Positions 1 to 6,102 of a stretch of DNA of 6,102 nt are shown in pieces. How positions within the stretch are numbered: position 1 is the first letter of the stretch; the number at the start of each line of letters is the position of its first letter. The notes below the pieces were generated by a model, which saw nothing but the letters and a program-made list of their open reading frames with translations, ran no database searches and was not told where the DNA came from. Origin of the DNA: an uncultured Endomicrobiia bacterium. GTDB taxonomy: Bacteria > Elusimicrobiota > Endomicrobiia > Endomicrobiales > Endomicrobiaceae. The stretch is from contig CAJOOL010000304.1 of the NCBI GenBank assembly GCA_905236115.1, positions 1 to 6,102 on the forward strand. Reading direction: 5' to 3'. The position numbers were made by a program, and so were the translations under genes.

Positions 1-1
1 A

Positions 2-88
2 ATTGCCCATTATCCCTGCGAAGTTCCGCTTGAAGCGGTTCAACCGCCTCTTTATAGGCAAAATCTGCTTCGGGCTTTGCTCTTTCAG
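2..88 (-). pseudogene. 5' end of a paralogue of the right-edge gene, start codon lost (partial)
   Basis: Read on the minus strand in the frame that matches the right-edge gene, this gives KEQSPKQILPIKRR, then six extra residues (LNRFKR), then NFAGIMGN, open to the window edge. The right copy has ATG where this copy has CTG (88-86), and an in-frame TGA lies just upstream at 97-95. No normal start codon is therefore left for this frame. The six extra residues sit inside the LPI-x4-F signature and break its spacing. I read it as a decayed or divergent family member. An alternative frame starts with ATG at 101 and reads MLNNSERAKPEADFAYK, also open to the edge. The same frame is stopped by TGA in the right copy, and an AGGA sits only about two bases before the ATG, too close for a usual ribosome binding site. 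Which frame is used, if any, is uncertain. Confidence 0.35.
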
Positions 89-106
89 AATTATTCAGCA
101 TTTCCT
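4..106 (-). repeat. Left copy of a long inverted repeat (pair with 6018-6102)
   Basis: The reverse complement of this stretch matches 6018-6102 at 77 of 85 aligned bases by hand count, with one 18-base gap. The block at 44-106 matches over 63 bases with only two mismatches (positions 83 and 88). The repeat continues to the edge of the window, so its full length is unknown. Because the two copies point in opposite directions, they flank nfnB, nfnA, ligA, nusB and the XRE-type gene as a large inverted pair. The match covers what looks like the start of a coding region rather than a transposon end, so duplicated paralogous genes are a better explanation than an insertion sequence. Confidence 0.9.
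26..47. repeat. Two overlapping 13-base palindromes
   Basis: CCGCTTGAAGCGG (26-38) and GCGGTTCAACCGC (35-47) are each perfect inverted repeats around one central base, and they share GCGG. The 18 bases at 26-43 are exactly what this copy has and the right copy lacks. Confidence 0.8.
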
Positions 107-190
107 AAGTAAAAAAATAGTTGAAAAGCTGAAAGGTTGAACGGAAAACAACAATGAGAATTTATCAAATTCGGTGTTTTATGAACATAG

Positions 191-215
191 ATTCCCGACA
201 GAAATACTCGGGAAT
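191..215. repeat. REP-like palindrome
   Basis: ATTCCCGA (191-198) and TCGGGAAT (208-215) form an 8-bp perfect stem with a 9-base loop, followed by GAC. Hairpins with ATTCCCG/CGGGAAT arms occur as dispersed intergenic repeats in many bacteria. That class assignment is by resemblance only, since only one copy is in the window. Confidence 0.55.
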
Positions 216-345
216 GACAAAAAATGAAAATGTAAGGACAGAAAAATACAATTCAAAAATTGCATAATATATTGCGATTTCTAAGCGACGAAATATTTTG
301 AAAACTTAAAGTTTACCAAAAAATATAAGAGTGAAAAAACACCTC

Positions 346-379
346 TCAAAAGTTGCAACAAATTCTTTGCGACTTTTGA
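346..379. repeat. 13-bp stem-loop
   Basis: Bases 346-358 pair with 367-379 around an 8-base loop (arms TCAAAAGTTGCAA and TTGCGACTTTTGA), with one T-G position that would be a wobble pair in RNA. There is no long T run beside it on either strand, so it does not look like a standard intrinsic terminator. It lies four bases from the long hairpin at 383-491. Confidence 0.65.
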
Positions 380-382
380 CAA

Positions 383-491
383 GACCTTAAGATTTGTGGC
401 AAGAATGAAGAAACTCGCAAACGCGGTGTACGTAGCCGTAAGGTGTACATAAGTTTGCGAGTTTCAATATTATTGCCCAAATATTAAGGTC
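383..491. repeat. 109-base imperfect long hairpin
   Basis: The arms 383-422 and 453-491 are complementary almost throughout: GACCTTAA with TTAAGGTC, ATTTG with CAAAT, GGCAA with TTGCC, a short weak segment, then a perfect 13-bp stem (410-422 with 453-465, arm GAAACTCGCAAAC). That is about 35 pairs, interrupted only by small mismatches and one bulge. The 30-base apical loop contains a direct repeat, GGTGTACGTA (425-434) and GGTGTACATA (442-451). It begins 16 bases beyond the stop codon of nfnB. It could be a MITE- or REP-like mobile element, a small RNA, or a transcript-end structure of nfnAB. There is no T run, so a plain intrinsic terminator is unlikely. Confidence 0.8.
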
Positions 492-500
492 GTTATACAA

Positions 501-525
501 GAATATCTTATTTTGTAAGATATTC
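501..525 (-). other. Stem-loop spanning the nfnB stop codon
   Basis: GAATATCTTA (501-510) and TAAGATATTC (516-525) form a perfect 10-bp stem with a 5-base loop. On the minus strand this covers the last codons and the TAA stop of nfnB. The downstream sequence TTGTATAACG is only mildly T-rich, so it may be a weak terminator or a 3'-end stabilising hairpin rather than a classic terminator. Confidence 0.55.
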
Positions 526-1878
526 ATTTATGTGCTTCGCGGCTTGCTTGCCCATTCCCATTGCCTGAATCACAGTACTCCCTCCGGCAATATCTCCTCC
601 TGCAAAAATGCCCTCTCTTGTCGTCATTAAATTTTCGTCAACAATGAGATGACCTTTTTTGTCGGTTTGAAGTCCTTTGGTTAAGGACGGAAGAATAGGA
701 TTAGGATTTAAACCTAAAGCCAAAATTACCAAATCGGTTTCTATTATAAAGTTTGAACCCTCAATTTCCACAGGCTTTCTTCTGCCGGAAGCATCCGGTT
801 CGGTAAGCTGCATTTTAACACATTCTACGGCTTTTACATAACCTTTTTCATCGGCAATGAATTTTTTGGGAGCGGTAAGTTCAACAAATTCAACACCCTC
901 TTCAAGAGCATGTTTTCTTTCTTCAAGTCTTGCAGGCATCTCGTTCTGTGTTCTTCTGTAAAGAAGTTTTACGGATTCGGCTCCGATTCTCTTTGCCGTT
1001 CTGACGGAATCCATTGCAGTATTTCCGCCGCCGATAACAACTACATTTTTGCCTTTATGAACAGGAGTATCATATTCCGGGAACTGAAATGCGTTCATTA
1101 AATTTATTCTTACCAAAAATTCATTAGCGGAATAAATGTTGTTAAGGTTTTCCCCTTCTACTCCGGGGAACGTCGGCAGTCCTGCTCCCGTACCTACAAA
1201 TATTGCCTTAAACCCATCGGCAAACAAGTCTTCAACAGTTTTTGTTCTTCCTATCAAATAATTGAAAACGAATTTTATGCCGAGTTTTTTTAAAGAATCA
1301 ATTTCTTTATCAAGAACTGCAACCGGAAGCCTGAACTCAGGAATACCGTATCTTAATACTCCGCCCGAATCGTGCAGAGATTCAAATATTGTAACATCGT
1401 ATCCCATTTTTGCCAAATCGCCTGCACATGTTAAACCTGCAGGGCCGGAACCGATAACCGCCACTTTTATACCGTTAGGTTTTATATCAAAATTGTCTTC
1501 TTTGGCATTTTTTGCTGCCCAGTCTGCCGCATATCGTTCAAGATTGCCGATAGCTACAGGTTCCTGTTTGATACCGAGAATACATTTGCTTTCGCACTGT
1601 TTTTCCTGAGGACAAACTCTTCCGCAAACTGCCGGAAGATTGCTCTTTGTCTTAATAACTTTTATTGCTTCTGCAGGATTGTTATTTGCCAATTCGTGAA
1701 TAAATGCAGGAATTGGAACTTCTACGGGACATCCCGTTACGCACATAGGCTTCTTACAATTCAAACATCTCTTTGCTTCCAACAATGCCTGCTCGTCGGA
1801 ATAACCTAAATTTACCTGCTCAAAATCTTTATTTCTTACGTTAGGCTCTCTTTCTGCCATTTTTATTCTTTGTGACAT
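508..1878 (-). CDS. nfnB: NADH-dependent reduced ferredoxin:NADP+ oxidoreductase, large subunit (NfnB)
   Basis: This is the large subunit of the cytoplasmic flavin-bifurcating transhydrogenase NfnAB. By family knowledge it binds FAD, NADPH and two [4Fe-4S] clusters and exchanges electrons with ferredoxin. Seen in the 456-residue product: two N-terminal cysteine sets (C38, C41, C46, C50 and C85, C89, C95, C99), an FAD-binding GSGPAG at 143-148 ending in E166, a second nucleotide fold GGGNTA at 283-288 with YRR at 307-309 (suited to the NADPH phosphate), and GGD at 427-429 of the C-terminal FAD site. Length fits the family. I chose ATG at 1878 because GGAG (1884-1887) lies five bases before it; an in-frame GTG at 1884 overlaps that site and has no site of its own. 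It overlaps nfnA by 16 bases, implying coupled translation. Homologues are often labelled GltA, glutamate synthase small subunit, or sulfide dehydrogenase. With nfnA adjacent and no large glutamate synthase subunit here, NfnB is the better name. Confidence 0.9.
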   Translation of the reverse strand: MSQRIKMAEREPNVRNKDFEQVNLGYSDEQALLEAKRCLNCKKPMCVTGCPVEVPIPAFIHELANNNPAEAIKVIKTKSNLPAVCGRVCPQEKQCESKCILGIKQEPVAIGNLERYAADWAAKNAKEDNFDIKPNGIKVAVIGSGPAGLTCAGDLAKMGYDVTIFESLHDSGGVLRYGIPEFRLPVAVLDKEIDSLKKLGIKFVFNYLIGRTKTVEDLFADGFKAIFVGTGAGLPTFPGVEGENLNNIYSANEFLVRINLMNAFQFPEYDTPVHKGKNVVVIGGGNTAMDSVRTAKRIGAESVKLLYRRTQNEMPARLEERKHALEEGVEFVELTAPKKFIADEKGYVKAVECVKMQLTEPDASGRRKPVEIEGSNFIIETDLVILALGLNPNPILPSLTKGLQTDKKGHLIVDENLMTTREGIFAGGDIAGGSTVIQAMGMGKQAAKHINEYLTK

Positions 1879-2714
1879 TTGCACTCCATATTAAGAATAT
1901 CTTTATATTTTTCCAACGCCAATTTTTCGTTTTCTTTGAAAGCTCTTAATCTGTTGATAAGTTCGTCCCAGTCAACAAGATGCCCGTCAAATTCCGGGCC
2001 GTCAACACAAGCGAATCTTATTTTACCGTCAACACTTACTCTGCATGCACCGCACATTCCCGTTCCGTCAACCATTATCGGGTTAAGCGATACGAGAGTT
2101 TTTAAGTTATATTCTTTTGTCATATTTGATACGGCTTTCATCATCGGAACAGGTCCGATAGCATAAACGATATCAACTTTTTCTCTTTTTATAACATCAG
2201 CCAAAACATTGGTAACAAAGCCTTTTATACCGAAAGAACCGTCGTCGGTAGCAGTTAAGAGTTCCGTTGAGTTTGCTTTCAATTCGTCCTGCAGCAACAA
2301 AAGAGATTTGTTCCTTGCACCGACGATAGTGATAACTTTATTTCCTGCTTTAAGCAATTCACTGATAACGGGAAGAAGCTCTGCAGTTCCTACACCGCCT
2401 GCCATTGCAACAACGGTACCGAACTTTTTAATTTCGGTAGGCTGTCCCAAAGGACCGACAATATCTCTGATACTGTCGCCTTCGTTCAATGTCCCCAGAT
2501 GAGTAGTGGATTTACCGGCTTCCTGAAAAATGATTTTTATAGTTCCTTTTTCAATATTTTTACCTGCAACGGTTAAAGGAAATCTTTCACCTTTTTCGTT
2601 GAGACGAAGAACTATAAACTGACCTGCTTTGACATTTTTTGCAATGTCGGGTGCTTCAATTTCAAAGCTCTTGATTACTGATGACAACACTTCTTTTTTT
2701 ACGATTTTAAACAT
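1863..2714 (-). CDS. nfnA: NADH-dependent reduced ferredoxin:NADP+ oxidoreductase, small subunit (NfnA)
   Basis: This ferredoxin-reductase-type flavoprotein is the NADH-facing subunit of NfnAB and resembles PyrK and SudB. The 283-residue product shows the FAD-binding RFPLT at 44-48, GPLG at 87-90, and the NAD-binding GGVGTAE at 106-112. Near the C-terminus D216, C221, C224 and C236 take the positions of the [2Fe-2S] ligands. Aspartate replaces the first cysteine of the PyrK pattern, which agrees with the known three-Cys, one-Asp cluster of Nfn small subunits. I placed the start at ATG 2714 (MFKIVKKEV) because the family begins there and AGAGAG lies just upstream. The frame stays open to an ATG at 2759, but the extra 15 residues are unlike the family. 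It is the first gene of the nfnAB operon, behind a promoter at 2816-2844. By family knowledge the complex couples ferredoxin and NADH oxidation to NADP+ reduction, or the reverse, supplying NADPH for biosynthesis in anaerobes. Confidence 0.9.
   Translation of the reverse strand: MFKIVKKEVLSSVIKSFEIEAPDIAKNVKAGQFIVLRLNEKGERFPLTVAGKNIEKGTIKIIFQEAGKSTTHLGTLNEGDSIRDIVGPLGQPTEIKKFGTVVAMAGGVGTAELLPVISELLKAGNKVITIVGARNKSLLLLQDELKANSTELLTATDDGSFGIKGFVTNVLADVIKREKVDIVYAIGPVPMMKAVSNMTKEYNLKTLVSLNPIMVDGTGMCGACRVSVDGKIRFACVDGPEFDGHLVDWDELINRLRAFKENEKLALEKYKDILNMECKCHKE
1879..1888 (-). promoter_or_regulatory. Ribosome binding site deciding the nfnB start
   Basis: On the minus strand GGAG (1887-1884) is followed by five bases and ATG at 1878. 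The site lies inside the last codons of nfnA. It excludes the upstream in-frame GTG at 1884 as the main start. Confidence 0.75.
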
Positions 2715-2745
2715 TTTTTTCTCTCTTAAAGAAATGCCGATTTTG

Positions 2746-2815
2746 AACGAAAATTTCAAAATATATTTTACCCGTCCGCAATCAAAAAAACATCCCCTTA
2801 AATAAAATTTTCGTT
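2746..2815. promoter_or_regulatory. Inverted repeat pair in the nfnA leader region
   Basis: AAATTTTCGTT at 2805-2815 and its exact reverse complement AACGAAAATTT at 2746-2756 form an 11-bp perfect inverted repeat separated by 48 bases. The upstream arm begins directly next to the -10 box, so it covers the expected transcription start. The likely transcript would contain only part of that arm. A protein-binding pair on DNA is therefore as plausible as an RNA fold. The function is inferred from position only. Confidence 0.4.
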
Positions 2816-2844
2816 ATTATATATTTTTTATGTTTTTTTTTCAA
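2816..2844 (-). promoter_or_regulatory. Sigma-70 type promoter of nfnAB
   Basis: On the minus strand a -35 box TTGAAA (2844-2839) is followed by a 17-base A-rich spacer and a perfect -10 box TATAAT (2821-2816). Transcription should begin near 2809, giving a leader of about 95 bases before the nfnA ATG. Confidence 0.75.
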
Positions 2845-2851
2845 CAAAACT

Positions 2852-2879
2852 GAATTCAACTCTCACCTCTCAGTCCTCA
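2852..2879 (-). repeat. Short tandem 7-base repeats upstream of the nfnA promoter
   Basis: Read on the minus strand the stretch is TGAGGAC, TGAGAGG, TGAGAGT, TGAATTC. These are four consecutive heptamers, the first three starting TGAG and the fourth TGAA. They end seven bases before the -35 box of nfnA. They may be an operator or simply a slipped low-complexity tract. Confidence 0.45.
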
Positions 2880-2922
2880 GCCGCCGTTTTCAATTTTTCA
2901 ACAGCCGTTCCCATACATCTCA

Positions 2923-4995
<2,073 letters not shown>

Positions 4996-5013
4996 TCGGT
5001 AAAATTTTTTATT

Positions 5014-5496
5014 TTATTTTCTTTCTTTCTGCACTTTATCCAAAATACCGTTTACGAACTTTCCCGAATCTCTGTTGGAATACATTTTTGAGATTTCCAC
5101 AGCCTCGTCTATTATAACGTTTATAGGTGTTTTCGGCATTTCCAGTATTTCGTATGCCGCCATACGCATAATGTTTCTGTCCACCGCAGTCATTCTGGAT
5201 ATTTCCCAGTTGTTGGCATATTTTTCAAGAATACTATCTATCTTTTCTATATTGGCACACACGCCTCTGAACAGTTCCACGGCAAAAGATCTGTATGAAT
5301 TCTCAACCGGTAAAAAATCATCAAAACATTTAAAAACAGCCTGCTCGTCCATTAAACAATTGTCAAAAGCATACAATAAATGCAGAGCACATTCTCTTGC
5401 CTGCCGTCTTGTTCCCGCAAAACGATGTAAGGAAAGCTCGTTTTCCGGCGTCTGCAAACCGCTTTCGGTTGACGTTGACTGTTTCCTTGTTTCCAT
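5014..5496 (-). CDS. nusB: Transcription antitermination factor NusB
   Basis: NusB binds boxA RNA together with NusE (ribosomal protein S10) and supports antiterminated transcription of rRNA operons. The NusB fold starts at about residue 28 with the arginine-rich GTRRQARECALHLLY (28-42), the usual RNA-binding opening. It ends with the conserved VDRNIMRMAAYEILE (105-119) and NVIIDEAVEISK...GKFVNGILD (126-153). The product has 160 residues because about 27 residues rich in Ser, Thr and Glu precede the usual start. No ATG lies closer to the domain, and GAGGG stands eight bases before the ATG at 5496, so the long start is supported. It has its own promoter and a terminator just downstream. The helical core is complete; only the N-terminal tail is unusual. 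Confidence 0.92.
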   Translation of the reverse strand: METRKQSTSTESGLQTPENELSLHRFAGTRRQARECALHLLYAFDNCLMDEQAVFKCFDDFLPVENSYRSFAVELFRGVCANIEKIDSILEKYANNWEISRMTAVDRNIMRMAAYEILEMPKTPINVIIDEAVEISKMYSNRDSGKFVNGILDKVQKERK

Positions 5497-5511
5497 AAAA
5501 AGATCCCTCTG
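5497..5511 (-). promoter_or_regulatory. Ribosome binding site supporting the extended NusB start
   Basis: The minus strand reads AGAGGGATCTTTTT followed by ATG at 5496. GAGGG is about eight bases from the ATG, in the working range. This supports translation of the N-terminal tail in front of the NusB domain. Confidence 0.6.
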
Positions 5512-5540
5512 TTTTTTCCCGTTTAGGAAATTTACTGCCG

Positions 5541-5570
5541 AATAAATCCGTAAATCATACCGGATAAATT
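5541..5570 (-). other. Imperfect stem-loop in the nusB leader
   Basis: On the minus strand AATTTATCCG and CGGATTTATT can pair around a 10-base loop, with a two-base internal mismatch. It lies in the roughly 94-base leader between the nusB promoter and ATG. There is no T run next to it. A regulatory role is possible but not shown. Confidence 0.35.
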
Positions 5571-5596
5571 GTTACCTTAATCTCTTTAAACAAACT

Positions 5597-5625
5597 ATTC
5601 TATAAAAATTTGCAGTCTATGTCAA
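5597..5625 (-). promoter_or_regulatory. Near-consensus sigma-70 promoter of nusB
   Basis: On the minus strand a perfect -35 box TTGACA (5625-5620), a 17-base spacer and a -10 box TAGAAT (5602-5597) point to transcription starting near 5590. The -35 box overlaps the TGA stop codon (5624-5622) of the upstream XRE-type gene. nusB therefore seems to be transcribed independently of that gene. Confidence 0.75.
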
Positions 5626-5972
5626 TTCTTTTCCAGTTTAAGCTTTATCAATTCCAAATCTTTTTTTATAAGTTGTATATCTTTTTTTAACAATTCGTTT
5701 TCCGTCATTATTAAGTTTATCATTTTATTGTCAGGATTGTTTTTTGCGATGTTGTTTTGTCCGCAGGAAAATATTTTTTCTATCTCTTTTTGTTTTTTGT
5801 TGAATATCTTCGCCATCTTTTCATAGTTTTCCTGCGACGGATTTTGCAGTCCGCTCAGCCATCTGCTTATGGCCACTTCGGATACATTTAATTTTTTTGC
5901 CAACAGTTTTTGGCTGCCTTTTATTTTTCCGTTATTTATGCTTTTCAGTAAATCTTCCTGCTTTTTGTTCAT
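5622..5972 (-). CDS. Small XRE/Cro-like helix-turn-helix protein with C-terminal coiled coil
   Basis: This is a 116-residue, lysine-rich putative DNA-binding protein. Residues about 20-43 (SQKLLAKKLNVSEVAISRWL and the following SGLQNP) form a clear helix-turn-helix of the Cro/C1 type, and the helical region continues to about 68. Residues about 85-115 are a run of Leu/Ile spaced with Lys and Glu (ENELLKKDIQLIKKDLELIK), which suggests a coiled coil for dimerisation. There is no enzymatic domain, signal peptide or membrane segment. The ATG at 5972 has GGAG six bases upstream. It lies 45 bases from the right-edge repeat and is divergent from the possible gene starting there. It may regulate itself or that neighbour, or be an antitoxin- or phage-repressor-like orphan. 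The target is unknown, and I see no clear promoter for it. Confidence 0.75.
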   Translation of the reverse strand: MNKKQEDLLKSINNGKIKGSQKLLAKKLNVSEVAISRWLSGLQNPSQENYEKMAKIFNKKQKEIEKIFSCGQNNIAKNNPDNKMINLIMTENELLKKDIQLIKKDLELIKLKLEKN

Positions 5973-6017
5973 TTACTGCTCCATACACAGGCTTAATAAA
6001 ACGCTGATTGATTCTTA

Positions 6018-6102
6018 AGGAAATGCTGAATAATTATGAATGAGCAAAGCCCGAAGCAGATTTTGCCTATAAAGAGGCGGAGTTTCGCAGAGATAGTTGG
6101 TA
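6018..6102 (+). repeat. Right copy of the long inverted repeat (pair with 4-106)
   Basis: Its reverse complement matches 4-106 at about 91% of aligned bases, without the 18-base insert found on the left. Identity drops just outside 6018 on the gene side, so the homology begins shortly before the presumed start codon and runs off the window on the coding side. That fits homologous genes sharing their 5' ends. Confidence 0.9.
6036..6102 (+). CDS. 5' end of a possible AAA-ATPase-like (DUF1703/PF09820-type) protein, partial
   Basis: From ATG at 6036 the frame reads MNEQSPKQILPIKRRSFAE followed by IVG and stays open to the window edge. LPI-x4-F-xx-I matches how I recall the opening of AAA-ATPase-like DUF1703 proteins (LPIGI..F..I.., normally followed by GYYYVDKT). 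The diagnostic part would lie beyond the window. These proteins have a P-loop ATPase domain and often a C-terminal nuclease-like domain, their role is not well established, and they frequently form many-copy families. That would explain a second copy at the left edge. Differences between the two copies in this frame fall on codon positions 1, 2 and 3 as 2, 2 and 4, a weak hint that this frame is the coding one. The nearest purine-rich site (AAGGA, 6017-6021) is about 14 bases upstream, farther than usual. A second ATG at 6023 in another frame stops after six codons. Confidence 0.4.
   Translation, partial: MNEQSPKQILPIKRRSFAEIVG

Larger units (their letters stand above)
110..507. other. Gene-free stretch rich in short inverted repeats
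   Basis: I see no convincing coding frame here on either strand: frames are short and have no ribosome binding site. The stretch contains a 15-base palindrome at 158-172 (GAATTT-atc-AAATTC), the hairpin at 191-215, a small palindrome at 302-314 (AAACTT-a-AAGTTT) with partly complementary AT-rich flanks, the hairpin at 346-379 and the long hairpin at 383-491. It separates the left-edge repeat, which points left, from the 3' end of nfnB. Both neighbours are on the minus strand, so it should hold the promoter of any left-edge gene and the transcript end of nfnAB. I could not pick out a confident promoter. Confidence 0.7.

Noticed and set aside
383..491. Integron attC site
   Set aside because: The arms do not carry the RYYYAAC and GTTRRRY core sites at their ends, and no integrase or gene cassette is visible.
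110..507. CRISPR array, tRNA or rRNA fragment in the gene-free stretch
   Set aside because: No regularly spaced direct repeats, cloverleaf or recognisable rRNA segment was found. The GGTGTAC units occur only twice, in one loop.
910..1101. Open frame on the plus strand inside nfnB
   Set aside because: It lies entirely antisense to a well-supported gene, has no family signature and no upstream ribosome binding site. The same applies to plus-strand frames at 1262-1609, 1879-2166, 2209-2502, 3065-3535, 3988-4206 and 5075-5545.
1879..1884. GTG start for nfnB at 1884
   Set aside because: The GGAG site overlaps this codon and is correctly spaced for ATG 1878 instead.
2715..2759. Upstream start for nfnA at 2759 giving 15 more residues
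   Set aside because: The added residues do not resemble the family N-terminus, and AGAGAG in front of ATG 2714 supports the shorter form.
2760..2922. Intrinsic terminator for ligA
   Set aside because: Short direct repeats and the heptamer tract are present, but no GC stem followed by a T run on the minus strand could be found.
6023..6043. ATG at 6023 as the start of the right-edge gene
   Set aside because: This frame ends at TGA after six codons. It corresponds to the MLNN... frame of the left copy, so that frame is not conserved as coding between the copies.

Overview
The window is AT-rich DNA with five complete protein genes, all on the minus strand. Read in transcription order (right to left) they are a small XRE/Cro-like DNA-binding protein, nusB, ligA, nfnA and nfnB. 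An NAD+-dependent DNA ligase and NusB mark it as bacterial chromosome. The electron-bifurcating NADH-dependent ferredoxin:NADP+ oxidoreductase (NfnAB) points to an anaerobe that uses ferredoxin. Gene content and base composition would fit a host-associated anaerobic lineage such as Endomicrobium-like Elusimicrobiota, but Firmicutes-like anaerobes cannot be excluded from sequence reading alone.

Layout. Bases 4-106 and 6018-6102 are two copies of one sequence in opposite orientation. They are about 91% identical over 85 aligned bases, and the left copy carries an extra 18 bases. Both copies run off the window. The right copy looks like the start of a plus-strand gene whose first residues fit the LPI-x4-F-xx-I opening of AAA-ATPase-like (DUF1703/PF09820-type) proteins, a family often present in many copies. 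The left copy has lost the matching ATG. Bases 110-507 hold no gene but several hairpins, including a 109-base imperfect hairpin at 383-491. nfnB (508-1878) and nfnA (1863-2714) overlap and form one operon, read from a good sigma-70 type promoter at 2816-2844. ligA (2923-4953) starts only 10 bases after a strong intrinsic terminator (4964-4995) that closes nusB (5014-5496). nusB has its own near-consensus promoter (5597-5625), whose -35 box overlaps the stop codon of the XRE-type gene (5622-5972).

Function. NfnA and NfnB together couple the NADH, NADPH and ferredoxin pools. LigA seals nicks in replication and repair, and NusB acts in antitermination of rRNA transcription. Apart from nfnAB these genes have no shared pathway: they are neighbours with the same direction, mostly with separate control signals. 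I find no clear defence system, CRISPR array, transposase, rRNA or tRNA. The unexplained material is in the two end repeats, the structured gap at 110-507, and the control regions of nfnA and ligA.
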